The notes under the pieces are model-generated. The model saw only the letters and a program-made list of their open reading frames with translations, was not told the origin of the DNA and made no database searches. Below are positions 52,501-64,000 of a stretch of DNA of 64,000 bases, one piece after another (position 1 is the first letter of the stretch; each line of letters opens with the position of its first letter). Source of the stretch: Anisakis pegreffii (lineage: Eukaryota; Nematoda; Chromadorea; Rhabditida; Anisakidae); NCBI GenBank assembly GCA_035041965.1, contig JAPYMA010001567.1, positions 124,001-188,000 on the forward strand. Direction: 5' to 3'. The position numbers and the translations under genes were made by a program.

Positions 52501-55500
52501 GTGGTGATGATGGAACACTGATACTAACCTATCATACCATCAATGAATTTACAGTTACAATAAGATTCCTATTCACTCAAACGATTCGAACAAACAAACA
52601 TAATCACTGAACCAAATCAAACATTCATATTTAGCATAACTCAAACCAATGCAATCAAAAAGGTCGCCACAAATACAAACGAACAACTAAATGGATCAAT
52701 GTTAAACTGAATTCAATTCAAATCATTATCTTATCCACTCAATCAATCAATCAATCTCTTGCTTCGTTATCGCTATTGGAAAGAGATCGTCCCTTCGAAT
52801 AACGTTCAATCTATTACGCTCTATCGCATCACTATTGTTGTTATCATCAGCTCATCTCATGCGATGCACACAACTTCCATCACTGCATTATATTCTCGTA
52901 TAAGTTTTTATACCTGCCTATTTCACACTTCTCCCATATACAAACAACACTTCCATCTAAAAATACTACCAAGCAAGCGCTACGCTCTGTGCCTAATTAT
53001 GATTTATCTATAAAATAACAATAATTTTTATGTAATCGCTCACTCATTCATGTGCATCATCATCATCATCATTTACACGCACACATAACTTCAAATCCTC
53101 CTTCTAACATTAATCACCACTTTTATATTAACTCAAAATCCATGTACCTATTTCTGCACACCAAATTCGAATTTACAACAACAAAACAATCGCACATTCT
53201 AGTCAACAACATTCTATCACCTTCTTATTGACAATATCAGCATAATCACTCACATAGATTATCACTACATTATTCAATTTGGTATCGATTAGGTACTAAT
53301 AAGATAATAACAGTACTCTGGATAATCATATCAATACGATATCAGTACTCTTATCAAATCGATACCATCAAAATCATATCAAAATGCTCATACATTTCAA
53401 TCTCCCCATCATTTCAACACGCAACATTATTATCACTATCAACATCTCCCATGCACCAGTCGTCGTCAATAAACCATATCTTCCACCCCGTTCTACTTAT
53501 CAACAGAAAGCACACCTATCAATAATAGAGCGCAATGCAACCTAATCGACAACTTCGATAACCTATCGAATGCACTCTCATCACCAGTCAGTCAATCCAG
53601 CAGTGCTTGCTATTGATAATATATTTTGCAATATTACATGAACTAGAACATCTTTTCTTCCTTTCTTAGACTTGAAATTCTTCTTTGCACATATAAAACA
53701 TAAAACTTCAAACATGCATTTATGCCTTCATCCCTCTCTTTTCGTTCTTCTCACAAATACAGTCAGTCAGTCAATCAATTTATCAAATTGTCAATCGTTT
53801 CAAAATTAAGATATGATTTCGATTTTGCCTCAAATTTCTTCATTGCTTCATTGATTTCAGCACAATACGAAACATTGACAACCAAATCAACAATAAAAGC
53901 AATAATCAGTGCTCAGTCCCCAACTATTCAATAAACCATCCAAACTCATAAGTGCATAAACACCCAAATAGCCACATGTGATCCATCATCAAATTTATTG
54001 TTATCATCTATGTTAACACTACCACCTCACTTATCGCACTCCTATCAAATGCACTCACACAAAACAGACATACAAGTGGATTTGGTCGAATGAAAGCATT
54101 ACAATCTCATTGTCAGAGCCTTAAACCCGCAGAAAACCCTTAAATTGCTAATTTAAACAATTCGTCGTCAGGCAACCCTTTCTCCCTTCTCATCTACAAA
54201 AATATTTCAAATCAGATTATTGGTTGAATACAAAAACGTCTGAAAATAAGTGCCTCGGCGCTAGCATAATTTAATGTTAACGCAGCATAACATATCAGCT
54301 TATAATCATATTAACAGCAGCCATAACAATATGATAATAACGATAACTACATTAATGAATAGGGTCAGTTAAATGAATGGAAACAAAAAATTACAACACG
54401 AATTATGACCACAAATACAGGTCATCTTCCTGGTAAGAGAAGAATCAAACGTTGAAAATAATTCGCTGAACAAATTTTGTTATTCAAAGGATACTCATAA
54501 TCAATATGCTCCGCATTTAGATTTGATTTTAAACAAGTAATTCAATGACGGTAGAATTGCAGATTTATATCGCTTGCCTAATGAGGATCATGTTTTTCAG
54601 ATGAACAAATATTCAAAAATCAACTAATTCAACTGCGCACAGATTCAATGATGTAAGCGCTAAAAATAAATAATTCATATATTGTTCACGCCAGTCACAT
54701 CAAGCTTCCAAACCTCGCCTTATTCAGCGCTCATGTAAAATTCCTTCTTCTCAGATCATGGAAGACAAGAAGAATGTGCAGCAAACAGAAGAAATGAAAC
54801 ACACCAAAACACTCACGAACAGTCCTGGGAGGGCCAAAACAAAACAAACAACAAAATCAAAACCCATTCATTATCGGAGTGAGCAAAAACTTATGAAATT
54901 CGGTAAAAATAAATTCGACTTTGTCACGAACATTCGTGGATTCGGGATAATGGAATAGAAAAGGGAATTTCCTTTCGGATAAGTGCAAAAACGCAAACTT
55001 TTTATAAATTTTACGAAAGAAATCTTCAGAGAATACACGAAAATCGCAAATTTACAAAACACAAAACTGAGAAAAGCTCATCAAAGCGTACGAACCTTTT
55101 TCGTTTCCTTCTCCTCCTCAACTCCTCATCATCTCGTTGTTGCCTTGATGTACCATTACTCGATGACGAATTACCGTTAACAGCTGTCGCTCTCGTGCCA
55201 TTCATTTTCAACGTCGCATTGCTGCCCCCTCCACCCGTTCGTCGATCCACCGAAGTACCGCCATCTGCCGAAGAACTCGTCGTTGGCGTTTCACCACTCA
55301 CCGGGGTGGCACCCTTCGAGCCAGCTGCAGCAGCAGTAGCACTACTTGGTACCATTTTCCTTTCTTGCACCTACAACAGTTCATATTCCTTTATTTTATT
55401 CGGCTCTCTCTACTATTGAAATTGCTAACGTTCATCGTGAAACTAATACAAAATTCTGAAGTTTTTTGACTTTTCAACTGAATGATATTTCCAACTTTCG

Positions 55501-58500
55501 AATGCACTGCCGGAACGATATTGCTATCACACCAGAAGAATTCACTTGCATTCCAGAACGAGACAATGGATCAACTGATTGAAACTCAACATATTTTTTG
55601 AAGCTTAATAAGTTTTACAAAATATCTTCCTTCAGATTAAACGCTCACATAATTGTGAACAGCAATAAATCAATGGAAATTTAATCCTCCAAAATGGACA
55701 TTGGCCATTTTCGGTCAATGTTCGTCTTCATTATTCACTCAATACTATCGCTTTTTACAATTTGTCTTCAGTTGCAGTTTACTAACAAAAGTCATTGACA
55801 GTAAGGAATCGCTAACCAACAGAAGTGATCTTTTGAAAAATCAATCTATTATCGATAGAGATGCTTGCATTCGTTTACTCTTACAAATTCATCGATCGCT
55901 GATCAAACACCACAAAAGTACCTTCACCTACTTCTTATCAGATCATAATCAACTCAAATCAAAACAAATTAAGCAATCAATCAATCTGATGTGTCAATGC
56001 TGATGATAAAGGTAATGCGTGAACAGCAATCATACTCATACTAATAAATCTCAGTAACTGATAAAATACGCAAGACCACTCAAATAAAGACGATAATAAT
56101 TAAAACAAACGCGAAACAATTTCTGAGTTGATTTAATGTGTTATCATTATCATACTTCATTTAATTGTTCTAATTTATAACGTCAAACGTTACAAATTTT
56201 ATTGCTTATTGCAAATTGAATCCACTTTTGTGTGGGAACATTGTAAAATAATTTCGAATTGCTCTGCAAACTGCCACTGCCTAGCTGTGCCCACTTCGTA
56301 TTCATTATCACTCTTTTGTTTGTTTAAAGCAAAAATGACGACGCATTCGATCGCATTGCAATGCGAAAATTCTTTAGCTTAAGAAAAGACGAATCAAAAA
56401 CAGTAACAAAAGTCAAACTCAAAAAACGCATCGAATTCTGAAGATCACTCAAAATTTCATCCAATTTTATGCAACAAAAATCGCAAATCTTTTGGAGGAT
56501 TCAAATCGTTTCAGCCAACCCCAAAAAAAAACATTCTTCGCCAGAGCGTGGAGCCAGAAAAATGGTTATAATTTCATCTGTCCATTATAGCATTCCATTT
56601 TTTCTTTCTTCCAATAACATATCAGCTCAGCAATAATTTTCTCGACGAGTTAAATCCTCGCAGAAACAAAGACACCAGAAAAATCACCAACTGAGAAGAC
56701 TCAATCTAAGTGCTTCTCAATTCCAAAAAATTCAACTGTACTCAGAATTTTTCTTCGACCTTTCAACTTTTTTCAATCAGTCAGTTTCTAATGATCAAAT
56801 CGTTTCACGCTCAAATCCGCACACTTCGCATCTGAATTTTCAAATTGCTAATCTCTCTCCACAAAAACGACACTTTACTTAAAGCACTGCCCCCTACTCA
56901 GAGCATTGCCTTCGTTGACGTACAATTGGTAAGTTGCAAAGCTTCATTCTCAAAAAACTGCAAACAATGAATCAGCAGAATATTTCCGCTTAATGCATCA
57001 GCAACACAATCAACGTGGAACTATCGAACAACAACAACGCAGAATGCATTATGAGATTTAAGTTTTTGCAATTTACAGCTTTAGAAAACACTAGAGCATG
57101 ACGCAAGCTCTGAACGTGTGATGATTCATATGATCAAATAATTAACAACGGTGCTATGCTTTGAGTAATGAAAGCAACGTGAATGAATTTGCACTCCCAA
57201 TATACATTTGGAAGCAATTTTCTTAAAAACACAATGTAAAAACACGTCAATGCCGAGGAATTATCAATGGAAAAAAGTTTCAAAAGTTCGGAAACGGAAT
57301 ATAAAACTTCACGAGCTCAATCAAAAAATTGAAATCAAAAAATTGTCGGTCAAAAGTCGATTACCGTAAAAATTACCTTCTTGAACGGGAGATTTGTCTC
57401 GATTGCAGATAGTGGCGCATCCACAAGATTTTGCATTCTCTGAAATTCAACTGATTCAGATATGATTTGTACAGATTGCATATCAACAAAAATTCACTAT
57501 CAATCACGAAAAACAACTGCAAATGAAGCTGAATGACCTGTAAACCGTAACTTCATCTACTAACAATAAGGAATCTCAACAACTTTAAAAGTTTATTGCC
57601 ACGCTCTGATAACCCTAATCATCTCACTTAAGCAATAAGCAACAGGAACCAATATCCGAATTATGACAATCTTATGAGGAACTACGGATGAGCCTCGGCT
57701 TCAACATGAATTGATGTGAACGTCAGCCCCAAATCCGATCTTAAGGCTAAGCCCCGTGATAAAACTCAATTGAACAGCCTCAGCTTGACTTCATTGGCAC
57801 ACCTGTCACTTTTCGTAACCACATCAACTATACATTACACCGAACTAAATTTCACCATATTCCATTTAATTAATGTTTAAGAAACAACGGCAACTTAGAG
57901 CTGATCATTCCCGAATTAAATTCAACTGATCCACAATAATAAGTGATCATAATTTGCGGTTGGGATTGTCAAAAACATTCGAACGGTATTTTCTTGAGGG
58001 GAACTTCTTGAAAATGTTTCGTAATCGTCACTATCGAAACAGTAACGAATCTATAGGCACGTAACAAAGGATTTGAAGCTCGAGGTGAATCGCGTACAGA
58101 AAAATGATCACGTACAAAGCAATCGATTTGTCAGTTCAAGCATAATACCAATGAAATTCAACAATAAAAAAGACACAAGCAAACCAAAACACGTGATATT
58201 TTAGATAGATCGATAAATTATAACCGAAAAAAGACTTTCATCATCTAATTATTATCATCACTAATCGACTGATTAAATGTGAACACAATATCACCCACTA
58301 TAATTCCATATCTGTTTCTGAATCAGTTTCATTTGAACACCAAGACTTATAATTATGTTACAGTTATAGAAAATTACACCTTACGCGATTGGATGCATAA
58401 AATTTCCGATCGAAAGTGAATAAAACAAAACCAACTCCATACGATTCAACTAATTAGTGATCGTTTCGGATGTTGACTTGATACGAACGAAAATAAATTT

Positions 58501-59774
58501 GTGAGGAACAATTAAAGCGAACAATTGATTAAGATGATTAGTTCACCTGTAACATCTGTGCGGTTGTTGGTGCATTGGAAGCGAAGTCTGGAATTGGACA
58601 GGGATTGTTGCGTGTGGGACGTGGATATGAGGTAACCGGTGACTGAGCCACACCGAACAGGCATGAGCTATCTGGACCGTGTTGCGAGCGCGCTATCACT
58701 GTTGCCATTATATCGAACGGACCCAAAGTGTCTGAAAATTTATTTATCATTCAAAATTTTTTGATTTTGTCCACTGAAATTATCCTCTTTTCTTTCAACA
58801 CTTGCAGCAGCATTTCGTTGCGCGAATTATCGAACGAATCGGCATTCGATTCGAAAATAACTGATCAGCAACATTAATTTTATCAGCAGCATAACCATCA
58901 TTCATATTGCTCGTTTTGTGTGGAAATTTTAATTTTCACTTTTATTATCATAAACTTCGCCGCCGTTGAATTCCCTTCAAATGCACACACACACCTTGAG
59001 AAAGCATCAGCACTGAACAGAAAGCAATCGTTACCATAACATAACACAACGATTACTATGAATAATATTGCTTTTAAATAATTTCTGTGAACATCTTGCT
59101 TCACAACCAATCAACAAAGCACATTAACGATAATGAAAAAATTTTTCAAGCTGCTACAAAATTTTTCCGCTGATTCAAATGTTGAATCAGTAACGTCTCG
59201 TCGTTGAACGAGTAGAAATCGTAGTCCGTTGACGTCAAAAAGTAAAAGTAATTAATATTTACAAATGGATGCAAATTTTTTGCAGATGCAACGAAATGCC
59301 CTAAGCAAAAACCATCTAAACCTCTCCATCCCCTCCTCAACAGTCAAATACGTGCACATTCTCATATTTTCTTTTGTGACCTATGAATTTCAAATCATTA
59401 GCAGATTCGTTTGCAAAATAAAAAATTTCCACCGTTCTAGCAACTAGACACGATTATGCAATCCTCTAAAAGACACTTCAAAAAATACGTTGTACTTTCC
59501 CCTAAGAATAAGTAAACTCTCATTGCATCTGAATTTTTAAACAACGAAACTCATTCACATGCAGAAACTTTTTCCTCATATGCGCAGCTGAATTTAAATG
59601 AATGAAAAATTTTCTCCATGAATCAATCGATAATTGATAAGAACAAAAAAATCCAGTTAATCAATTCTGATCCATCGAATGAAATGAAAAGAAAAATGAA
59701 TTTTCAGGCTTACCAACGAGATTTTCACGGATTCGCGCTATCCGCGGCTCATGCGTTTCACTATCTTCTGTCAT
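46593..59774 (-). CDS. AFF: AFF / AF4-FMR2 family (lilliputian-like) elongation scaffold, 1182 aa, 16 exons
   Basis: The exons are 59774-59714, 58731-58547, 57439-57377, 55370-55096, 52224-52113, 51928-51648, 51357-51171, 50901-50512, 50411-50274, 50161-49310, 48875-48714, 48596-48355, 48180-48054, 47702-47505, 47123-47003 and 46747-46593. They total 3549 nt and phases agree throughout. The N-terminus starts MTEDSETHEPRIARIRENLV. A low-complexity Ala/Ser/Gly region with a basic patch (RRRRKRKR) follows. The middle carries Pro/Ser segments (PPKPVLSPPRRPTSALKL) and a Ser/Lys/Asn-rich block at about 565-848. The conserved C-terminal homology domain (about 885-1182) has FYQNEMARPLKHKAD, LLYIESVVYFIYAVAVQ, YSYGMLRDTAELL, RVKVLSSRAQAVCNYQLYKY and the final ATGVAWLRAEYEQEKE. 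AFF proteins scaffold the super elongation complex with P-TEFb, promoting RNA polymerase II pause release in the nucleus. Length matches AFF4-class proteins. The N-terminal assignment rests mainly on phase continuity. Confidence 0.88.
48432..48494 (-). other. In-frame 63-nt exitron-like segment in the AFF C-terminal domain
   Basis: Inside exon 48596-48355 a perfect-looking donor (CAA followed by GTGAGTAAAG, starting at 48494) and an acceptor (GCTGTGCAG, ending at 48432) enclose exactly 63 nt, open in frame. The 21 encoded residues (VSKVLLYIESVVYFIYAVAVQ) match the conserved helix of AFF proteins, so the retained form should be the functional one. Removal would delete that helix without shifting frame. 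Confidence 0.5.
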
Positions 59775-59785
59775 CCTGAAACGAT
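59775..59785 (-). promoter_or_regulatory. 3' splice / possible trans-splice acceptor next to the AFF start codon
   Basis: On the minus strand AAACGTTTCAG is followed by a single G and then the ATG at 59774. A start codon one base from a perfect nematode acceptor is what spliced-leader addition or a short noncoding 5' exon would give. Confidence 0.5.
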
Positions 59786-60498
59786 TCACAATTAAATCCA
59801 TATGATTTTCATTTCCTTCCAATAATTAAACGAAACAAAAATCATCCCGATCACAAAACCAAATTCCTAAGAACAAATCCTAAAAACAAAAGAACGTGAT
59901 CAACGAAACTGCTCACGGATCGTATTCTACCGATCATAGTTCCACTGATAATGACAAAATCATCAAATGAAAATATCACTGACGACAACAACAACCACCG
60001 TGATCACTAATCATAACACGTCAATGATAAAAACCGTTACTCATTAATACGATTATCATAATTACAACAATGTAATATCAACAATTATCATGCAATAACA
60101 ATTCTCATAATTCGACTGAAAGTAATTCATTGAATCGAATACAGTTTCATCTAATACAACCGCTATTCTCATTTCATTCGTTGATTTGACTATAACACAA
60201 AGAAAATGCCGAATGAATGATATTAATAGCAAAAATAATATTAATACCAACACACAATCAATATTACTAACTCACGGTAGTATTGTGAACGGTGATAATT
60301 TTCACGAATATTACGAAAAGTTTCACTTCTTTTCACTACCTTCCTTACGATTATTACTGTTATTCTTATGACCATACAAATGTTTTTATTCACCTATCCA
60401 GTCACCACCGTAGCAACAGTAATTAATAACAACAATAAATAATATTAGTAATCAAATTTTCAATTAAAAGCAAAGCTAAAATAAAAATCAATATAATA

Positions 60499-60560
60499 TT
60501 ACAATAATAATAATAATAATAACAATAAAATTATTAATAATCACAATAATAATAATAATC
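60499..60560. repeat. AAT-rich microsatellite
   Basis: Two blocks of AAT/TAA units separated by a short AAATTATTAATAATCAC-type interruption. Noncoding. Confidence 0.9.
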
Positions 60561-60719
60561 ATAAGATGTAGAGCAAGGAGGGCGGTCTACTCACTCGTGT
60601 TTGGGTGGGTCTTTTCCAACATTGTATTTCACTAATTCATGTATTTCAATCGGTAACTGAGAGAAGTGGATACGAGAAGACATAGAAATGACTGAATGAA
60701 GACTTCTCATTTCAATGTG

Positions 60720-60721
60720 AT

Positions 60722-60754
<33 letters not shown>

Positions 60755-60757
60755 AGC
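60720..60757. repeat. (CATACA)n microsatellite
   Basis: About four CATACA units followed by a CA run. Noncoding. Confidence 0.9.
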
Positions 60758-61830
60758 AGCACACATACAAAATGCATAGTTGTTGTATAGGCAAAGAAAA
60801 TCAAATACAAATATCATTTCATAAATTAGACGACGGACGGTATCTTTTCAAAGAATATTATTGAACAATCATAGAGAGGGGATGGATGGGATGGATATTC
60901 GGTGCAAAACGGATGAAATAATAAATGTAAAGCATGAATGAGAAGATATCACACACAAATACCATGCAACGCTCAAGGCAAAATGCACCGTCTATAAAAC
61001 ATAGATGAAAACATTCAAATACCACCACTTCAAATGCTGATGTTGTTGCTGCTCCTGCAACTACTAGAGTGTATTTGTTATTGTATTCTTATTATTAATG
61101 ATATGATTCGTTGCTGATAATCACTCAGACGACATATACATACAAACACACACACATTCAGCGATGTCGAGAACTGAACAACATTATGAAGTACGAGAAC
61201 AGGAATGGAGCGCAGAAAAGGAGCACAGCAGTTGGCTGGCTGACTTGACTGCTGGCTTTGCTTTTGCCGTCGCGTTTCTTCCAAAAACGAACTTCCACCA
61301 CGGGCATAAAACGGGCATTTTGTCAGTAAAAATATAGACAGACGTCAACAAAAAATAATAAGTGTTTATTCTAGTTCACAGGTAAACGGTGAGATAACGC
61401 TCGTCGGTGCCTATGCACGCTGGATTCATATACATATATAGATATTGAAGATGTATTTCATTCGTTTCCTCCTCTCATCACTTCATTCATTCACCTGCAA
61501 TAATCTCAACCACCACCACGTAGTGATCGTCCAGTATCAGTCTAAGTGAGATACAGATATATGGATGGATGGATGGATGTGTGAAGGGATGACGATACGA
61601 TACAAACATAAAATCATCATCACATCACAATCAAAGAAACTTTCAATCGTTCTTCTCCACTTATAATTCAACTGTGTTGTTTGCTTGTTTGCCGTCACTT
61701 ATTATTATTATTATTCCTCTCTGATTCTTTCTGCTCACCATTGCGTATCATCACATTCAAATGAAATATGCAGCGATCATCGTCGTTTTAGATGAACGTT
61801 CAAATAACCATACGGTCGGCTACTGACTGC

Positions 61831-61860
61831 TGCCTGCCTGCCTGCCTGCCCGCCTGCCTT
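61831..61860. repeat. (TGCC)n microsatellite
   Basis: Six to seven TGCC units with one CGCC variant. Confidence 0.9.
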
Positions 61861-61982
61861 GTCAAAGGCATAAATCCAGCACGGACAATCACATACCTCT
61901 ACCATATTCTCACATAAACAAACATGCATGTGCTCATTCATGTGCTGATGCTGCTTGCTGCTGCTATGAATTGCAACCAAAC

Positions 61983-62023
61983 GAAATGAAATGAAATGAA
62001 ATCAAATCAAATCAAATCAAAGC
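61983..62023. repeat. Pentanucleotide AAATG then AAATC repeat
   Basis: Three to four GAAAT units switch to four CAAAT units in the same register, so the block is one pentamer repeat with a point change carried through its second half. Confidence 0.9.
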
Positions 62024-63295
62024 AACTCAACCAATCAATTCATCAATGAAATAATTAATAAGTTAATGAAATTTACACACACAACATACCTTCCTTCCTT
62101 CCTAAAAGCTACGACGCATATTTTTTCTCAATAAATAATAATACTACAAAATTTCACTTGATTTTCAATTACATAGCAGCACATATTAAGTGATCGTGAA
62201 TTAAATTTCCGATAAGAAATCGAATTAAACTGAAGCAAAACAAACTGCTGTTTGATGATGTCTGACAACAATAAATGAGTGAAAACAACCGTTTTCTTTG
62301 CTCTGTTTCTCTTAATCAATAGCTCGAGTTTGTAACTGCTTAAGTGTTTTTTGCTTGAAATCACACAGAATGACTGTCGGCAAAAACTCATCGACAACAC
62401 ACTTCTCAATGAAATAAAACAATTTGCAAAACAACATCTACGTCAGCCATACTCATTTATTCATTTCGTTTTCAATATGATCACAATATGATTCGGCTTC
62501 TTCCGTTAGCTCTGTCAGATATGAAATGAGGTAAGAAACGGAAACAATTAGTTGCAAAGGTGAAGAAGAACGCAAAGGAAAATGATATCACTTCCAGATT
62601 ATATCCTTCTCGCTCTTCATTCTAGACATCTTCCATCAAACCATCTAGCTCATCCTCATATCCATATGGATATACAATATCACTCGTATATTCTCTTCAT
62701 ATTCATATCAATGTCAATTTCTTTAGATACTCACCAGTATCATATCATGTTATCTCGTTATCTCATCCTTATCACCGAAGTTATATTCCTTACCATTGAC
62801 CTTTCAATGCAGCTCCTTCACTTCCTTCATCTGTGTATTAGAGTGCACTCAAACTCATCTTTCATATACTCAACGGATCAGTTCATGTACAAACTAAACG
62901 ATACACAGAAATCTTTGTACTTTCACATTTGTCATGGATACACCACAACACGTTTTATTCACTCACACAGCATTCGTCTATTCATATGTTGCTCTATTGC
63001 AATCGACTCCCAACACGAAATGCCGTCCTTCTTTACACTGAATTCATCGTAAACTTCGTCTGTTTCGTCTACAATTCGCTCCAAGTTGTCGTCATTGTGC
63101 ATCGAAACACTTTTATTTTAATTTTCACTCACCACTTCCTAGAATTCCATGCCCATAAACCTAAGTTTGCGTGTTGAACTCAGACGCTAGAACATCAGTT
63201 CCACGTCCTCTACAAATAAGGCAAAAACTTTTCTCCTCCGTCAGCGTAATCAGTCTTTGTTCAGCTCAAGAAATTGAAAACGAACAACATTGGTT

Positions 63296-63475
63296 TCATT
63301 GTTTAAACGCGGTGATCGACCCATCAATTGATATCAATTCAAAACTGGCACATTCTTTTACGAGCATATCATCGTTAATACTAGAAGTTTGCAGGTTTGG
63401 TTGACTGCTTAGTTGATTACTAGCCCAACCAACAACAACTAGAATTGTAACGAGAAAAAGAACGGAAATTTTCAT
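63296..63475 (-). CDS. Predicted 59-aa secreted peptide
   Basis: An ATG at 63475 opens 59 codons ending in TGA at 63296-63298. The N-terminus is a textbook signal peptide: MKISVLFLVTILVVVGWAS, with a positive start, a long hydrophobic core and a small-residue cleavage region. The mature part would be about 40 residues, polar, with a single Cys (VKECASFELISIDGSITAF), so it is not a disulphide-rich toxin type. It could be a complete one-exon gene or the first exon of a longer secreted protein. No family is recognised. Its frame is just below common ORF-length cut-offs, which makes it easy to miss. Confidence 0.45.
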   Translation of the reverse strand: MKISVLFLVTILVVVGWASNQLSSQPNLQTSSINDDMLVKECASFELISIDGSITAFKQ

Positions 63476-64000
63476 AATTGTTTTCGTCGAAAAAATTGCG
63501 ACGATTTAGCGAGCACATATCATTAATCTATTGCCGCCGTTTCAATTGAAGTCAATTTTCGTGCTCATGTCACAGTTCATCTTAGAGTTTTTAACACTGC
63601 CTCCTTTCATTTGTTCCCTTCTCTATTTATCATGTTTGAATGCGCAACTCGAAACTTCAGTTGAATGTTGCCATCGTAGAACAATCATGATTCTACACAA
63701 TTACAATAATGATGATGAATGGTCGAAAATGCTCTCGCGTTCGTAGTGATAGCTGGAAAATGGAAAGACGACTTATTTTTTGATGAAGAAACTTTGTTGT
63801 GTAAGTTTTTCGCTCGTAACTCGTAAGACAAGAAAACAAATTCGAATTTCAGAACGCAGATGCAATCTCGAAACTGAACGAGAATAAAAACGAACTTCAA
63901 CTGAGATCGCTCTGTTTCGCATTAGAGCCATCAAGGAATCACTGAACTGTGAATGATATTTTCGTCAAATTCACCGAGTGTGCTGCCTGAATAATAATCC
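63476..64000. other. No gene seen
   Basis: Upstream flank of the small secreted-peptide candidate. Short frames on both strands show no support. Confidence 0.45.

Larger units (their letters stand above)
59786..63295. other. 5' flank of the AFF-family gene; microsatellite-rich, no firm gene
   Basis: No exon was recognised. Repeats include AAT-rich runs at 60499-60560, CATACA units at 60720-60757, GGAT units near 61560-61580, TGCC units at 61831-61860 and AAATG/AAATC pentamers at 61983-62023. A 156-codon plus-strand frame at 62582-63052 begins with ATG but is dominated by Ser, His, Ile and Leu from a pyrimidine-rich strand; I do not accept it as a gene. Confidence 0.45.

Noticed and set aside
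62582..63052. 156-codon plus-strand ORF
   Set aside because: It is dominated by Ser, His, Ile and Leu, reflecting a pyrimidine-rich strand with CAT/TCA runs. There is no family similarity, no domain pattern and no clear splice context.

Overview
The window is AT-rich eukaryotic DNA and almost certainly nematode. Three things point that way: 3' splice sites are mostly short TTTTCAG-type sequences; one gene encodes a cuticlin-type ZP protein of the nematode cuticle; and another encodes an HMG-box protein very close to C. elegans HMG-1.2. Genes are split into many 60-400 nt exons. There is nothing bacterial (no operons, IS elements or CRISPR). I cannot place the species or clade. Gene models were built by joining exons on splice sites, reading phase and protein-family similarity; for the four recognised genes every junction keeps frame and the total length is a multiple of three.

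Layout: all confident genes lie on the minus strand. From right to left: an AFF/AF4-FMR2 family transcription-elongation scaffold (59774-46593, 16 exons, 1182 aa); an HMGB-type protein with two HMG boxes (36901-35739, 4 exons, 224 aa); an ANKRD13-type ubiquitin-binding ankyrin protein (30775-26085, 14 exons, 642 aa); a secreted VWA-VWA-ZP cuticlin-like protein (14403-6532, 15 exons, 748 aa); and an unrecognised 230-aa helical protein (4249-3077, 4 exons). Weaker candidates are a minus-strand gene at 43478-42030, a 59-aa secreted peptide at 63475-63296, a plus-strand secreted protein near 4723-5179, and scattered coding-like exons at 2859-1521, 15994-15838 and 32346-32540.

The neighbours do not form a pathway. 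Two encode nuclear proteins (AFF, HMGB), one an endosomal or plasma-membrane ubiquitin reader (ANKRD13), and one an extracellular matrix protein. Between them lie long gene-poor stretches. The most structured is a decayed tandem array at about 22264-23520 in which roughly 162-167-bp and 241-bp steps alternate before becoming plain 241-bp units. Microsatellites cluster at 33.8-34.1 kb and 60.5-62.0 kb.

The points most worth checking are: the double-VWA plus ZP architecture ending after a furin-type site without a membrane anchor; an HMGB protein whose acidic tail is replaced by a poly-Q and Met/Gly/Val-rich tail; an in-frame 63-nt exitron-like segment inside the conserved AFF C-terminal domain; repeated use of AAG rather than CAG 3' splice sites; and the unidentified gene around 42-43.5 kb.
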